NCBI GenBank assembly: GCA_029641185.1
Contig: JAPWGK010000033.1
Span: 310,001-374,000, forward strand
DNA: 64,000 nt
Reading direction: 5' to 3'
DNA from: Pseudofabraea citricarpa
Taxonomy: Eukaryota; Ascomycota; Leotiomycetes; Helotiales; Dermateaceae
The notes under the pieces were generated by a model. The model saw only the letters and a list, made by a program, of their open reading frames with translations. It was not told the DNA's origin and ran no database searches. The translations under genes were made by a program, and so were the position numbers. This document shows positions 1 to 11,719 of this stretch, one piece after another (position 1 is the stretch's first letter; every line of letters begins with the position of its first letter).

Positions 1-849
1 TGTGGATGTTCATCGGCTTCGGCCTGACGGGTGCCTGCCTCCTCGCGCAATCCATCTATTTCCTCATCATTGCGGGTTTGCCCGCCATCCACGCCTACGA
101 TATCGCCATTGGGGGGTTCGGCATTGCCATCTTCGCCATAATCGGCTCGTGGTTCTGGATGGAGAATATGGGCAGGAGGTCTCTGTTCCTCACTGGCGCG
201 GCTGTCAACTGTGTCGTCATGCTTGTCATCGGCGGCCTTTATTATTCGAAGGCTAACGGCGCTCTCTGGGCTGTTGCCATCATCATGTAAGTTCTGCTTC
301 GCTCGTCTGCGTTACTGTTCGATTTGTTGCCTGTGCTGATAGCGCTTAGGAATCTGCTTATTGCGTGGCAAGCAGTAACACTCGTCTCGACCAGCTGGGC
401 CATTACAGGCGAGATCTCTTCGTACCGACTGCGAGGCAAAACACAAGCCGTAAGTTCCCTCCCTCTCATATCCCGCAAGGGAAAAGAAAACGGAAGAGAA
501 ATTCAAAATTGACTCGCTGTTCACACAGATCGCCGTCATGTCCAATGCCTTCTCCACCTGGCTCTTCGCCTTCACCGTCGCTTACATCTACAACGTCGAC
601 GCCGGGAATCTCGGCATCCGCGCCGGCTTCGTCTACGGGGGCGGCTCGTTCTTATTTCTTGGCATCTCGTACTTGCTGGTCCCTGATCTGAGGGGTTTCG
701 CTATCGAGGAGGTCGATTGGCTGTATGAGAATGGGGTGCCCGTGAGAAAGTTCCAGGATTATGCGGATGGGAGGGCTAGGGAGGCTGTTGTGGCGAGGGC
801 GAGAGAAGAGGAGCAGAAGATGAGGAAGGAGGACGAGGTTGCAGTTTGA
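1..849 (+). CDS. MFS sugar transporter, C-terminal part (cut by window edge)
   Basis: This is the 3' end of a sugar-porter permease of the major facilitator superfamily, a plasma-membrane proton symporter for sugars or related compounds. I read three exons, up to 286, 350-449 and 529-849. The introns at 287-349 and 450-528 both start GTAAGT, and the phases agree. The protein shows several hydrophobic helices, the conserved cytosolic loop around E-I-S-S-Y-R-L-R-G-K-T, and the usual sugar-porter tail 'GFAIEEVDWLYENGVPVRKF' followed by a charged C-terminus. The N-terminal half lies outside the window, so substrate and full length cannot be judged. The tail resembles fungal alpha-glucoside/hexose permeases, but that is family-level inference. 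Confidence 0.9.
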
Positions 850-1350
850 GTGCTGACGGTTTAGGATCGCCGTTGGCGTGTTTGGTTGGAACAGAGATGG
901 TTGCTTGCCTTGCTACGCTGTGCGTTGGCGACTACTATTTATGTTTGTCTGTATGATGTTTATACTTGGTGGTTGAAATTTGTAAATAGAACGATTGAAT
1001 GATAAACGAATAACTGGGCTTACTTTTCTGGCTGAGTAGTTCGCATCAGAGGCATTATTTGGTCTGAAGTGATTTGTATGTCTTACTTTCAATTTATTTC
1101 TGATGATAGTCAATGCTGGAATCCAAAACACTGAAGTTGTTTCTTAAAGAGCTCAGAAATCTCGCAACGTTAGGAGTTGTCACAAGAAGTTGTTTCTTTT
1201 CTCGCAACGCCTTATGTGATATGCATTACAGCCTTCTGTAGTTAGTTATGAATAGTACTACTTACAGTTAAATGTTCAAGGATAACAGAAAAGATGATAG
1301 CTGTAGACACGCGAGAGAATAGGGTACATTAATGGCAAAACCTAAGGCTA
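850..1350. other. intergenic, convergent 3' ends
   Basis: AT-rich spacer between the ends of the sugar permease (+) and the C2H2 regulator (-). It should hold both 3' UTRs. I see no further gene. Confidence 0.6.
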
Positions 1351-4300
1351 TTACATTTCAGCTCGATTATGTAACAAAAGAGCCAGGTTCAGGGCCGCAC
1401 CCCACGTCGCGAACTGTGTGAGCATCTCAGCTGCACTCTTAAAAAGAAGTCGCCGGCAATCGGATTTCCTAAGCCCTTGCGTCTTTTGAGAATGGTCATC
1501 TTGGGTGGACAGGCCTCGCTTAAGGGTCGCGAAGAAGGGACTAGAATGAACCATCTCATCGGCGTAAAGAGCCTGTAGCAAACTAGCTTTCTGGGGAGTG
1601 GGTGCAACACAGGTGAAAACCCACAGGACTACGTGGCAGAGAAATATGGTTATGAGGTTGTATGGAATCGTATCGGTCAAGTGAGTGTCGTCCTCGAACC
1701 TGGCTTTCTTCAGGGTGAGTGAGACGATTATCTTCACTGCATTGTGTGCAACCATTTCTGCCTTCTGTGGCTCTTCAGCTGCCCATTTGGTTAGGTTGAG
1801 CATCGACTGGGAAATTCCAGAGGTCCCGTCTTTCCCAATGGCATTTTGAAGGTCGGTGAGTGAGACATCAAGGAGAATAGTGGCGAGGTGGTAAAGTACA
1901 ACAGCGGCCGAGTGGAAGTGCTTCGACGTTGGATTTGACGTCGATCTCGGAGAAGAATTAATATATGTGTTTGACCATGATGCTAAAGACCCTAAAATAT
2001 TATCAGCAAGTAGGAAAACATATAATCAAAGGCGCTTATCAATATGTCAAATAAGCGAATCATTTCTGCTTCCAGGAACTAGCCTGAGGACATGAAGGAT
2101 TTACGTACTTGAGAGTTGATCTCTGTGTGCAGCCTGCTGCACCTTAAGAATCTCGATACCACTCTGTATTGACTCATCAATATTGTCATTATCTTCCTCT
2201 TCGTCGTCCTCCATGAATTTCCGTGCAAGCAAATGTTCCTGAGAATACTTGAAGACTTCATTTTGTATTGTCATCATGACCAAGAAAGCGCTCCACGGGT
2301 TGAGATCCAGTATTGGTAGGCGGTCTTGCAGCTTTCGATCCCTATCCTTCCTTGTCCACTTGGTATTTGAATGCCACAAACTCGCTGAATGCGAAGTTGA
2401 TAACATGAAAGGCCCAGCGGCTGCAGAGAACGCTCGAGATGGTGGGATCTGAGCGGGCCCAAGAAGATTCTTCCAGTTGCGTGCGGAAGAGGCAACCCAG
2501 AACTCCTCATCGCATGGACAGCCAAGATCGATGATCTCGCCTATGGACATAGTTGCGGGCATGTTCAACAAGCTGGGGAATTGACTATCTAACGTGTAGA
2601 TAACCCAGTAAAGTCTTCTCTGTGACTCTTCAGAAACCCAAGCCTTCCATTGGAGCTGGACTACATCTTTTACGCTTCCTACAGTGGTTTCTTCAATGGC
2701 GTTGCTTTTCTTTGTCACACCTAATAGGTCAGCGCGGCGGACATGTGTAACAAGCGTACCCCGAACCATTTCAGCCATCACGAAAGAACGCTTGTTTCCA
2801 CACCATAGAGCGGTTTGGCAAATAAGAGCTTCTGTGTAAATGATTAGATGGTCTTGCATGAGAGAGTTATTGCATTCCAGTGCAATCTGAAGATGCCAGC
2901 GAAGAATGTCTAGCAAAACAATTGCGAACCTTCTAGTGTGCCGTTGATGACTGTAAATAGCGCCAATAATAACCATTGCAACTAGTAATGGCGGCGGAAG
3001 ATCCGCATTTGTATTTACAGTGGCATGGTGAACTACTGGTGCCTGTGGCGAGAAGTGCTCAAAGAAAAGTCCTATGAAAAGGTTGATAGTTGGCAAGGAA
3101 GGTAATGTGACTTTTCCCTTTTGAGATTGATGAAATTCGCGGCCCACAGGAGGATTGAGAAATGCCCGCATTTTGATGAACGTAGACTCAGAAATATCGA
3201 ATCTTGAATCATGGTTCTGAAATAGAGGATGGTCTAAAGGAATCTCAATGTGTTTTGAGTTCAGAATTGGTCGAGAGTTCGGGTTCCATTGGAATGGCCA
3301 TTTATCTTCCTCGGATACCTCGTTCGGGGGTGAAGATATCCGACTGATGTTTTCTACAGATGCATTTCCTGCAGTTGGCGCAGGCTCTTCACAGGCTGTG
3401 CGTGGTATTTCTCCATGTGCATGATTAACTTCATGTATACCATTCGCTTGGTAGTTGTCACTTGGTTCGTCACTCTCCACGGCTGGACTGTCGTCATTTT
3501 GCCATGAAGATAATAGGTTCTGATCCAGCGGCTGACCGAGATTGTCCCACTCAAATCCCGTCTCTCTCATGGCGGTATAAAAATCAGTTGAAAACCACTC
3601 AGCACCCATCAGAGCATCGTCAGGCGGCAGTAAATATGACGAGAAATCATATGGGAGAGCAGCACATCCGGTCTGACTGACATGTTGAAATTCCAAAGGC
3701 TGATGATTCAGCTGGAGTTCATGACTTAAGTTAGTTGAATAGCTTGGTATAGCTGGGTTGCTATAACCAGATCGGTTGTTGAAATTTTCCTGGCTGCTAA
3801 AATCTGCTTCATTGATAAAAATGTTCTGACGGGTGAAATGACCTTGAAGCTCTGTAGCATCGTATGGACTTGTGTAATCACTTCCCTCACCGTTATTTCC
3901 TTGGGTCCTAGGGGTATGATTTGAGGAACCGTCTGTCTGATCAAGACTGTCCTCATGATTTTGAAATTCAGCCAAATCTGTAAGGCGACTAGATCCTTGC
4001 CCGGAGATAGTTTGATGATCAGCCCCTGCTATTCCGGCTGAAGCTACTCTCCTTCGCTTTGCAGAAGGAGTAGATTGTATTTGCGAGGATTGGGCATCCT
4101 TTTTGTCCCATCTCTCATGACCAGCAACATGCCGTTTGAGTAGGTCGCTTCTCGTAAAGTCTTTCCCACAGAGACCACAGCGATGTGCTTTAAGAGGATC
4201 ATCTAAATATCAAGAATCAGTTCAATCCTGCCGTTTTCCACGTGATATAAAGAATATGCAGCTTATACTACTCATTTGCTTTCATGTGTCGACTTAAGTT

Positions 4301-4468
4301 TTCTCTTCGATTGAATGTCCTCGTACACAGCGTACACGCAAATGTGGACGCTGTTCTCGTATTGTGCCTGCCAGGTGCTGAAGTGCTCGTATCTGATTCG
4401 GCTTCTGCCGAGTTTCCAGAAGCAATTGGAGGGGAGTCTTTGCTTCCAGGTGGACGAAAGACGTTCAT
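1351..4468 (-). CDS. C2H2 zinc-finger transcription factor with Fungal_trans domain
   Basis: A nuclear DNA-binding regulator of about 975 residues. Exons read 4468-4272, 4202-2109 and 1991-1351. Exon 1 carries finger 1 (C-T-L-C ... R-R-E-N-L-S-R-H). Exon 2 starts with finger 2 (C-G-L-C-G-K-D-F-T-R-S-D-L-L-K-R-H-V-A-G-H), then a basic K-R-R-R patch, a long polar linker, and a fungal-specific regulatory region with 'FFEHFSPQAPVVHHAT' and 'GAIYSHQRHTRRFA'. Exon 3 continues that domain ('HSAAVVLYHLATILL'). The 2109/1991 junction is clean (GTACGT..TTTTAG). The junction between the two fingers is not: the only good donors (4271 or 4268) and the acceptor at 4203 give incompatible phases, and finger 1 ends H-M-K-A-N where a second His is expected. 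The gene is tandem with the rhamnosidase-like gene upstream. ATG 4468 is the likeliest start. Confidence 0.82.
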
Positions 4469-4783
4469 CGTGTTCGCGCTTTGCCCTCTGTATACCTGGA
4501 ATGATTGATGAGGTGAGCAGTAAAGAACAGGTGGATTTCAACGTGAGGTGGATTACCAGGTGGACAAGCTAGCTGGCACCAGTGGTTTCGGATCTGCCAA
4601 GTTCCAGATTCCGTCCACCTAGTTATACATCACCGAGTTTTGCTTGCATAACTATTCGAATCTTTGTACTTCACTACTCACCAAGAAAAGTGATTGCGGA
4701 CGTAAATGAGGCTAGGAGTAAGGGTTCCGAATGCTTGGGTAGTACTATTAATTCTGCATTATGGTAGTTCACGATGAAACAGT
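4469..4783. other. intergenic: regulator promoter / rhamnosidase 3' end
   Basis: Short spacer between two minus-strand genes. It must contain the 3' UTR of the GH78-like gene and the promoter of the C2H2 regulator. I see no TATA box or further gene. Confidence 0.55.
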
Positions 4784-7424
4784 TCATCGCTTGAAAAATG
4801 AGCCGAAAACGCTTATGAAATGCCTCCAGAGTCTTGCCAACCAATTACCAGTATTGCCGAGCGAATCGACGCTCTTGATCTCTGCGGCCGTTGAACGCAT
4901 TGAAAGCTTATCGGATGAGATGTTTTTGGTCGGCAATCTTTGTATGAAAACAGTTGCCTCTCCAAACTCGCATTGTGTCCTTGAGCACGAGTTACCATCA
5001 GGCCCTACGATCGTCCAATCTTTGGGTGCAAAGACTTCTGCAACTGTTCCTGAAGGCACCACGATCACAAATTTCCCAGTGCCTTTGTTTTCACAAACAT
5101 TAATAGAAACTTTGATCTCGCCTGCTGCGGTTGCCATTTGTACATCGACAGATTCAAGCCCAGCAAGTATTGGCTTCACTTGGAAACGGGACCATCCTGC
5201 CTCAAGAGGCTCTAACCCCCCTAAATATTTGGGAAGTAGATGGACAGGCCATGTTGACCACCCATGCATCAATGAGGTATCGCTTGTTATTGGGGTACCA
5301 TCGGGTTTCATTGCCTCCCAATGGCCACCGGAATAGTTGGGGTTGGTGGGATCAGCCATTAGTCCCCAGACTCGTTCGATTATCTCCACAGCTGCTTGAC
5401 CTTCGTCTCGGGCAAATAGAGCCTCAGCTGCATAGCCAGAAGCATAAGGACTGACAACCTTCTTTTGGTCCCATCTATCAATGTCTAAGTATGCAAGTGG
5501 TAGATCTGACCCCTGCGGAGCAGCAAGAAGGGAAGCAGCTCTGGGGTGAAACGGCGAAACCCCAATAGCCACACTATAGGCATTTATATCTTGGCACAAT
5601 CCTGTAGGCGATGTTATGTCACTTAGCCGAAGTGAGCCTGCCTTGTCGTTCCATAGATGGTTAGTGATGCTCTGTCTTAGCCGTTCAGCACGCTCGTTGA
5701 ATTCGGTTGATGCTTTGAGGGACGTGGCCATCTTGCTCATTGATTTGAGTGCATCGTAGAAAGCAAGATTTATTTTCCCAGATGCTCCAAATATCGGTCC
5801 TCCCATTGGAAACCAATCCATTGATAAGGGCGGTGGTGCTACAATAAGCCCTCTTTCATCGGTAAACTTGTCTGTATAAGCGATCAACTTTTCCAGTCGC
5901 CCCCAAAGATTGCGCGTGGTCGCCACATCGCCCGAATACATCCAGTAGTCTTTGATAGCAACTACGAGTAAAAGAGCATAACTGAGGGAGTAAAATGCGT
6001 ATGTTGGAGGTTCGGTTTCCCCATCGTGGACGGGAGCCTGGATAGGACATAGATTTCCCAAATATCCTTCACTTGTCTGGTGGCTCGTGAGTAGCTTGAT
6101 GCTGCCTAAAACGGCATCGAGATTTCCAGTTGAGTGATAGATTGATCTTCCCATGACAAATAAATCTCCACCGAAACAGGCTCTGTCTCGTTTTGCTCCA
6201 TCAATCGTGCACGCCAAAAGATTGGTCCCTACTTGAAAATCCGCCAAAATCCTGTCCTTGCTGGAAAGTAACATATCATTCTCATATAGATTATGGCCCT
6301 CACGATCTTTCACCAATAACGATCGGTAGACGGCGGAGTAATGTGCAGGACCTCCGAAAGCAACCGAGCCAGTGTTGTTAGCACTACCTCCAAGGATAGG
6401 ATGAATATTGAGGTCGACAATTGATGCAAGTGAATGCCCGTTGATGCTGACAGAAATTGATGACCCTTTTGCGATGCTTACAATTTTGATCCAATCTTCT
6501 AAACGTATGCTGGGATCAATACTCCAGGTTCCCCGAGGTACAGATGGAAATACACCACTGGTGTCAGCGAGTCCTTCAAAAGCTGCCAAAGACCTCTTGC
6601 CAATATCCAAACAGAAAATCAAACCATTGGCGACCATATGAATACCCCAGCTGGCACCAGCATTCTTGATTTTCACCTCAAATTCGACCACCTTGTCTGC
6701 CCATCTTGTGCCGTGTCTACAAGGTGCCCAGTGCTGTCCGTGAACCAGAGTGCCACTTTCAGTTACCTCCCATGCCTCTGCGGTTTCTCCGGCTTCCACA
6801 GTACACATATCCACCGTTCGAACTCCGTCTTTCCATATCTTGTTCAACATCTCATTTGAGCATGCGAAAAAATTCCTTGTTGGGTTTGAAAGGCGCACAT
6901 GGCGGTAACCAATTGCGGAGAAATCAATGGAAGAATTCGGCGTCTTGAGAGTTATCTTTTGATATCTTTGTGATCGTTGGGCAAATCGATCTTCCGTATA
7001 ATGTGGTGTCTTAGAAGGCTTGAAAGTATGAATTTGACTCCGGTATGTGTTCATAGCATTGGAAAACAAAAAGAATGGACCGTCCCCTATTATAATTAGT
7101 TATAAACTGGATTCTTCCGTGCTTATGCATACCTTCATTTTCATGAATACCCTCAAAAGTCTCACTGTAAGTAATTCGAACTTCTACTACCTCGCTTTGG
7201 CTCTGCACCACCGAGGTCTTGAAGAAAGGTATCCCTCCTTCGGCACGACCATAGTCAAGGACAATTGAGGAGTGTCCATCAACACTGGTGGCCAGGCCCC
7301 AAGGAGTACTTTGCCATTTATCTGTACTCTCACCCACCCGCTCAATAATCTTGATTGGCAGGCTGCAGCCAGCTGGGAACCTATCTGCTTCAATTGGAAT
7401 CATGCTGCTCATATCGCAGAGCAT
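4784..7424 (-). CDS. GH78 alpha-L-rhamnosidase-like glycoside hydrolase
   Basis: Predicted to release terminal alpha-L-rhamnose from glycosides. Two exons, 7424-7133 and 7086-4784 (intron GTATGC..ATAG), give 864 residues. The N-terminal beta region ends in 'GDGPFFLFSNAMNTYRSQ'. Residues about 225-365 look like an inserted concanavalin/LamG-type beta sandwich ('VVEFEVKIKNAGASWGIHM'). The (alpha/alpha)6 catalytic domain follows, with the acidic motif D-G-A-K-R-D-R-A-C-F-G-G-D near residue 393 and the likely catalytic Glu in 'GGHWEAMKPDG' near 684. The Trp usual in the first motif is Phe here. There is no signal peptide, so the protein is probably intracellular unless an upstream exon was missed; in-frame sequence upstream of ATG 7424 begins with GTG. 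The C-terminus ends in a hydrophobic/basic tail. It could also be a GH78 relative with another sugar specificity. Confidence 0.82.
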
Positions 7425-8307
7425 CACGTTAGGAATAAAGAAATGTTATGTAAGGGGAGAGAAGGAGCTTCTAGGGACAAGAGACTGTAAGAGCACATCT
7501 TACCGGCTTTAACATCAAATCTGGTATTTGTATTGTGGTACGAATAAATTAGATAGCAGGTCAGACTATCATTTGTTGCGTGCGTTTGTTCTGAACCCCG
7601 CGAAATCGCATGTGGTTGGAGCGATAAGTGTCCACTTGGTGTGGAGTGCTCGCCTGGTGGACATTCTGACCAGGTTTCTCCATTCCAGATTCGCTCAGTC
7701 CGTGTTGAGAGGTGGAGAGCAAGCTAATGTGACCAAGTTTGTACCACAACTACAGTTTTGCTAAAATTTCCGGTGCAGAATTGTGTCAGATTTGTCCTTG
7801 CTCACTTCATATTATTTCGAGTCTTCAAGTTTGGCACCTCTTTATCATCATCTCAGATTCGTTAATGAGCAACGCAACCTCCAGCTGGTAAATCAACCAA
7901 TCAACCGATCAACCAATACTTTTTCCAAAATCCTTCGTCTAGCTCTGGCTTGCCTCCACCAAGTAGTTTCTCTTTCGGCCTTCATCGAGAGCTCAAGATA
8001 AATGTGGTTAAGATTGACTCATAAGCTTTAGCATGTCCATGGCTTTGGCTGCATGGACTTCTTACTGAATCTTTAACCTGCCGACTCAATTAAACCTCAA
8101 GGGGCAGCGAATTAGCACAATCAAGGGGCTAGTTGCCCTGTACCCTTAACTTGAAGTATAAAACTGATATTGTGCATCAACCGGGTACTTTTATTGTCCC
8201 ACAAAACGTGCTAATTTCTAGTGACGTATTGCTTTTAGTCCTCAAGAGACCTCGATCACAAAGTTCTTCATACCAAATTCCGCATGCTTGCTAGAATGTA
8301 TGCATAT
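7425..8307. other. intergenic: GH78 promoter and GLTP 3' region
   Basis: Contains the promoter of the GH78-like gene and the 3' side of the lipid-transfer gene. At 7891-7918 there is a small tandem repeat of AATCAACC-type units. No coding region could be supported. Confidence 0.5.
7891..7918. repeat. short tandem repeat (AATCAACC-like, 3 units)
   Basis: Three imperfect 8-9 bp copies of A-A-T-C-A-A-C-C/G lie side by side in non-coding DNA upstream of the GH78-like gene. Function unknown; probably simple-sequence drift. Confidence 0.6.
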
Positions 8308-9078
8308 TTACCACTTGGCCTCCTTTCTGTCCAAAAATCCCTTGAGGATAGCAACCTGCTTCTCCAATGCTGCCAGCCAAACTCTTAGCTCTGCAGCAAC
8401 CTTCTCGGGGTCCTCGCCAAGCTTGATATAGAAGTCCTTTCGGTAAGGGCAGGCAGACATGGCAGCGCTGAAGAGAGGCTTGACCATGAAAGAATGGTGA
8501 GGCTTAAGAGTATTACCGTAGGCATTACGGAAGGAGGTAGCAAGTTCTTCGGAAACGTTCGCGATATTCTGGCTCAAAGCAATGCAGGTGAAATCGAGAC
8601 CACTAGATCGTCATTGTCAGAGGATGTGGGGGGATGGAGGGAAGTGAAGAGCTACTCACCGAACGAGCCACACCAGACCCTCCGTTGCTGTATGCTTCCC
8701 AGTCTTGAGCTCATTGATGACCAGTTCTTGGAGGGTCTCTGATTCGGCAGGTGCTGCGAGTTGTCTATCTCTGATTTTCTGAGGGTTGTGAGCTCGGATC
8801 ACTTTTGAGAGGAAATGAGGGGTACCTTGATATTGCCCAACATGTCCGTCTTAACGGGCGTAAAGGCAACGGAGCCTAAAACATCTGCAGAAGATTAGAG
8901 CCAACGGCGGTAGCATACGACCAAAGTTCATACCGAATAGGGTGGTCAAGGCCTCTGCGGCCTCAAGAAACTCGGTGGTGGAAATGGCGTTGTCCTTCTC
9001 ACTGTTAACTGGAACGTCGGTGAAGGACTTCTTGAGCGTGTCCAAAAAGGTGCCTCCTTGTGGGTATGCGTTTGCCAT
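8308..9078 (-). CDS. glycolipid transfer protein (HET-C2/GLTP family)
   Basis: A soluble cytosolic protein that moves sphingoid glycolipids between membranes. The family includes the Podospora heterokaryon-incompatibility protein HET-C2. Four exons, 9078-8934, 8884-8826, 8778-8660 and 8602-8308, all with GT..AG borders and matching phase, give 205 residues, the normal family length. Ligand-headgroup residues are in place: Asp62, Asn66 and Lys69 in 'TDMLGNIKKIRD', Trp106 in 'GLVWLVRGLDF', and His144 in 'HHSFMVK'. These match the D-N-K, W and H recognition set known from human GLTP. The protein has no signal peptide or membrane segment. Whether it acts in self/non-self recognition here is unknown; most fungal orthologues are plain transfer proteins. 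Confidence 0.93.
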
Positions 9079-9682
9079 GATTGCGATGTGAGTTGGATAC
9101 TGCCAGAGGTTCTACGAAGCAAATGCAAATTCAGAACTGACTGGTGAGGGTCAAGTGTGCTGTGCTGTGTTTATGGTACGAAGATGAGACAGTTGTCTCC
9201 TCTCTTGACCCAAAGGTCCAACATGGTGGGGCAGCTCTCGTCTCGGGGTCCGGTTACCGATTGAGCTTTGAGCTCCCCTCGCTTAAAGGCTTGTCGCACG
9301 TGATGGTCGATAAGGAGGTCAGTAGAGTTTTGACCCTGGCTGGTACTGGTACTGGTACTGTAGGCTAGTCGAAACCACCGATCGTCGGAGCAGGGCTAGA
9401 GTAGAGTAGAGCAGGTAGTAGTTACAGTAGGTTGGTACAGTAGAGTACAGTAAAGTAGGTCCCCAGGGTAAAGTAATATACGGGCCCACGCTGCATACAA
9501 CGTGCAAACGCTAAAACTTCCCGTCACCTTAGTTCTCTTTAGCTGAACAAATTAAATCAATTGGACTATGATGCAGACTTGAGATATATTTGATCGCAGT
9601 GAAAATGCTTCAAGGAGGTCAGTGTACAAGGTTAGGTAGGGGAATCTTCAAGTATTACAATCGTCCGGAACTCTCCATCTCT
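9079..9682. other. intergenic: GLTP promoter, PDH E2 3' end, simple repeats
   Basis: Holds the promoter of the lipid-transfer gene and the 3' region of the E2 gene. Its middle is low-complexity, with GTAC- and AGTAGAG-rich units at 9341-9458. No gene seen. Confidence 0.55.
9341..9458. repeat. GTAC / GTAGAG-rich simple repeat patch
   Basis: Starts with three exact TGGTAC hexamers (9341-9358) and continues with scattered AGTAGAG and GTACAGTA units. It lies in the promoter region of the lipid-transfer gene, not in coding DNA. Confidence 0.7.
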
Positions 9683-11192
9683 CTAGAGTAACAGCTCCAA
9701 TGGGTTCTCAACCACCTTCTTGAACTCCTTGATCCATTCTCCTCCGACAGCACCATCAACGACCTTGTGGTCAAAGCTTCCGGTAACCACTATCTGGTCA
9801 TCCCACTCGATGGATGTGCCTTCTTCTGTCTCCACTGGAACTGCAACCTTCTTGGTTGTACCGACGGCAAGAATACCAGCCTGAGGAGGGTTGATAACAG
9901 CGGTGAATCGGTCAATCGCAGAGTTCATTCCCATGTTGCTAATTGTGAAAGTTCCACCCTGGTATTCCTCTGGCTTGAGCTTGCCATCTCGTGCGCGCTT
10001 GCCAAGATCCTTGACTTGAGCTGAGATGGATTGAAGACCAAGGCCTTCAACAGACTTTACGATTGGGGTCATGAGGCCGACCTAGGCATTTGAGTTAGCT
10101 TAATTATTCTCACACAAGGCAACTCCAGATTCTTACAGGAGTGGCGACTGCTACTGAGATATCCACGTTGTTGAATTGACGAATGAAACCATCTCTCCAG
10201 CTCGAGTTCACGGTTGGGACCTTTTTGCATGCAACTGCGCAAGCCTTGATTAAGAAATCGTTCACGGAAAGCTTGTACTTTCCATCAGCGGAAGCATTCA
10301 GAGCTTGACGGAGCTTCATGAGCTTGGATACAGAAACGGTAGCAGCGACGAAGTAATGCGGGTTCTGGTTCATGGACTCGGTGAGACGGTTGGCAATAGT
10401 TTTTCGCATGGAGCTGGTTGGGGTGTCGACATATGAAGCTGCTGGTGCTGCTCCTGGTGCTGCTGGCGCCGATCCAGAAGATGCCTTCTTGACATCCTCC
10501 TCGGTGATCTTTCCACCCGACCCAGTTCCCTTGATACCGCTGAGCTTGATGTTGCTCTCCTTTGCCAATCTTACAGCTCCGAACGTCGCATTTGCTGCTC
10601 TATCCAAGCTGGATTGCAGCTTACCACCACTTGATTCGGTCTCTTCTGGGGCTGGTGCAGACTCTTGTTTTGGTGGTGCGGTTCCAGACTTGGTATCTGC
10701 GGCCTCTGATGACTCGCTAGCTTCTTCCTTGGGTGGTGCGGGAGCAGACTTCTCTCCTCCGGCGTCTTCGAGGGTGAACGACTCGAACGCTGAGGCATCC
10801 TCTCCTTCTTCAATCATAACTGCGATAGGCTAGATAGGGTCAGCTTGGGTCGACAACCTTTTGCACAGCAATTGAGTACGCACGTTGCCAACAGCAATAT
10901 CCTTAGTCCCTGAATCTTTGAGAATCTTTGCTAAGACACCCTCTTCCTGGAACTCAAAATCCATTTGCGCTTTATCTGTCTCGATCTCAACCAGAACATC
11001 ACCAGGAGAAATCGCATCTCCTGGCTTCTTCTGCCATGTACCAATGTTACCAGCCGTCATTGTCGGCGAGAGAGCAGGCATGGTGACCACGGTGTGAGGT
11101 GGGAACGACTTTGCGGCGTAACATCTTGCGAATTGGTAGGAGATAGACGGCGAGGCCATCACGGCACGCCTTCGGAGGACAGCGGAGAACAT
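9683..11192 (-). CDS. dihydrolipoamide acetyltransferase, E2 of pyruvate dehydrogenase complex
   Basis: Mitochondrial core enzyme that passes acetyl groups from lipoamide to CoA. Three exons, 11192-10884, 10829-10137 and 10081-9683, each an exact number of codons, give 466 residues, normal for fungal E2. A basic mitochondrial presequence (residues 1-27) is followed by one lipoyl domain with Lys74 in '[11 protein letters not shown]', an Ala/Pro/Glu linker, a peripheral-subunit-binding domain (about 188-217, '[21 protein letters not shown]'), a second Ala/Pro linker and the catalytic domain ending in '[13 protein letters not shown]' with active His439 and Asp443. ATG 11192 is preferred over in-frame material upstream because it starts the presequence. 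The gene is transcribed away from SEC7 across a 527 bp shared promoter. Confidence 0.96.
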
Positions 11193-11719
11193 CTTGAGAG
11201 GATTGCAGAGAACGAGAGAAGACAAGAGCACGAAAGACAGAAGCTCGACCTCTGTGCAATTGAGGTCGTGGGAGTTGCGCAGCACCGGTATAGTTGGTGG
11301 GAGGAAGGGAGGTTGCGACAGAACAATTGAATTATGAGCGTTGAGCGGAACCTTTGGGAGCTTCCAAAATTCGTAGCCACTAGCGTGCCCAACACCTGAG
11401 CCAACGGCGGATCCGAGTTTCGCCGAGTCGGCCCTTAGCTCAGATCTGACTGTCTATCTCACGTGACTGCCCTCCGCTCACGGGCCAAGCGACGCGGCTC
11501 TGTGATGCCTTCAACTGGCCAGGTATGCGACAGGCGCCGGATCCACATATCACATAATCGCTGCCACTGCGGTCATGTTACGCTGTCCTTGTCGTCCGTC
11601 GTCGTGAAGCTATTCCCGGACCCCCGAAATAATATACTCGTCCTTGTCCCTCACCACACCACCGCCGCGGGAAGTACAGTGCGCATGCGAATGGAAGCAG
11701 GCGCATTGCATCGGCCACC
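11193..11719. promoter_or_regulatory. divergent promoter between PDH E2 and SEC7
   Basis: A compact region separates two housekeeping genes transcribed in opposite directions. It is GC-richer than other spacers here and has no clear TATA box. The SEC7 start sits in a good fungal context (GCCACCATGAGC). Confidence 0.6.

Noticed and set aside
10372..10833. 153-codon plus-strand frame opposite the PDH E2 gene
   Set aside because: Antisense shadow of the Ala/Pro-rich E2 linkers; those repetitive codons make the opposite strand open.
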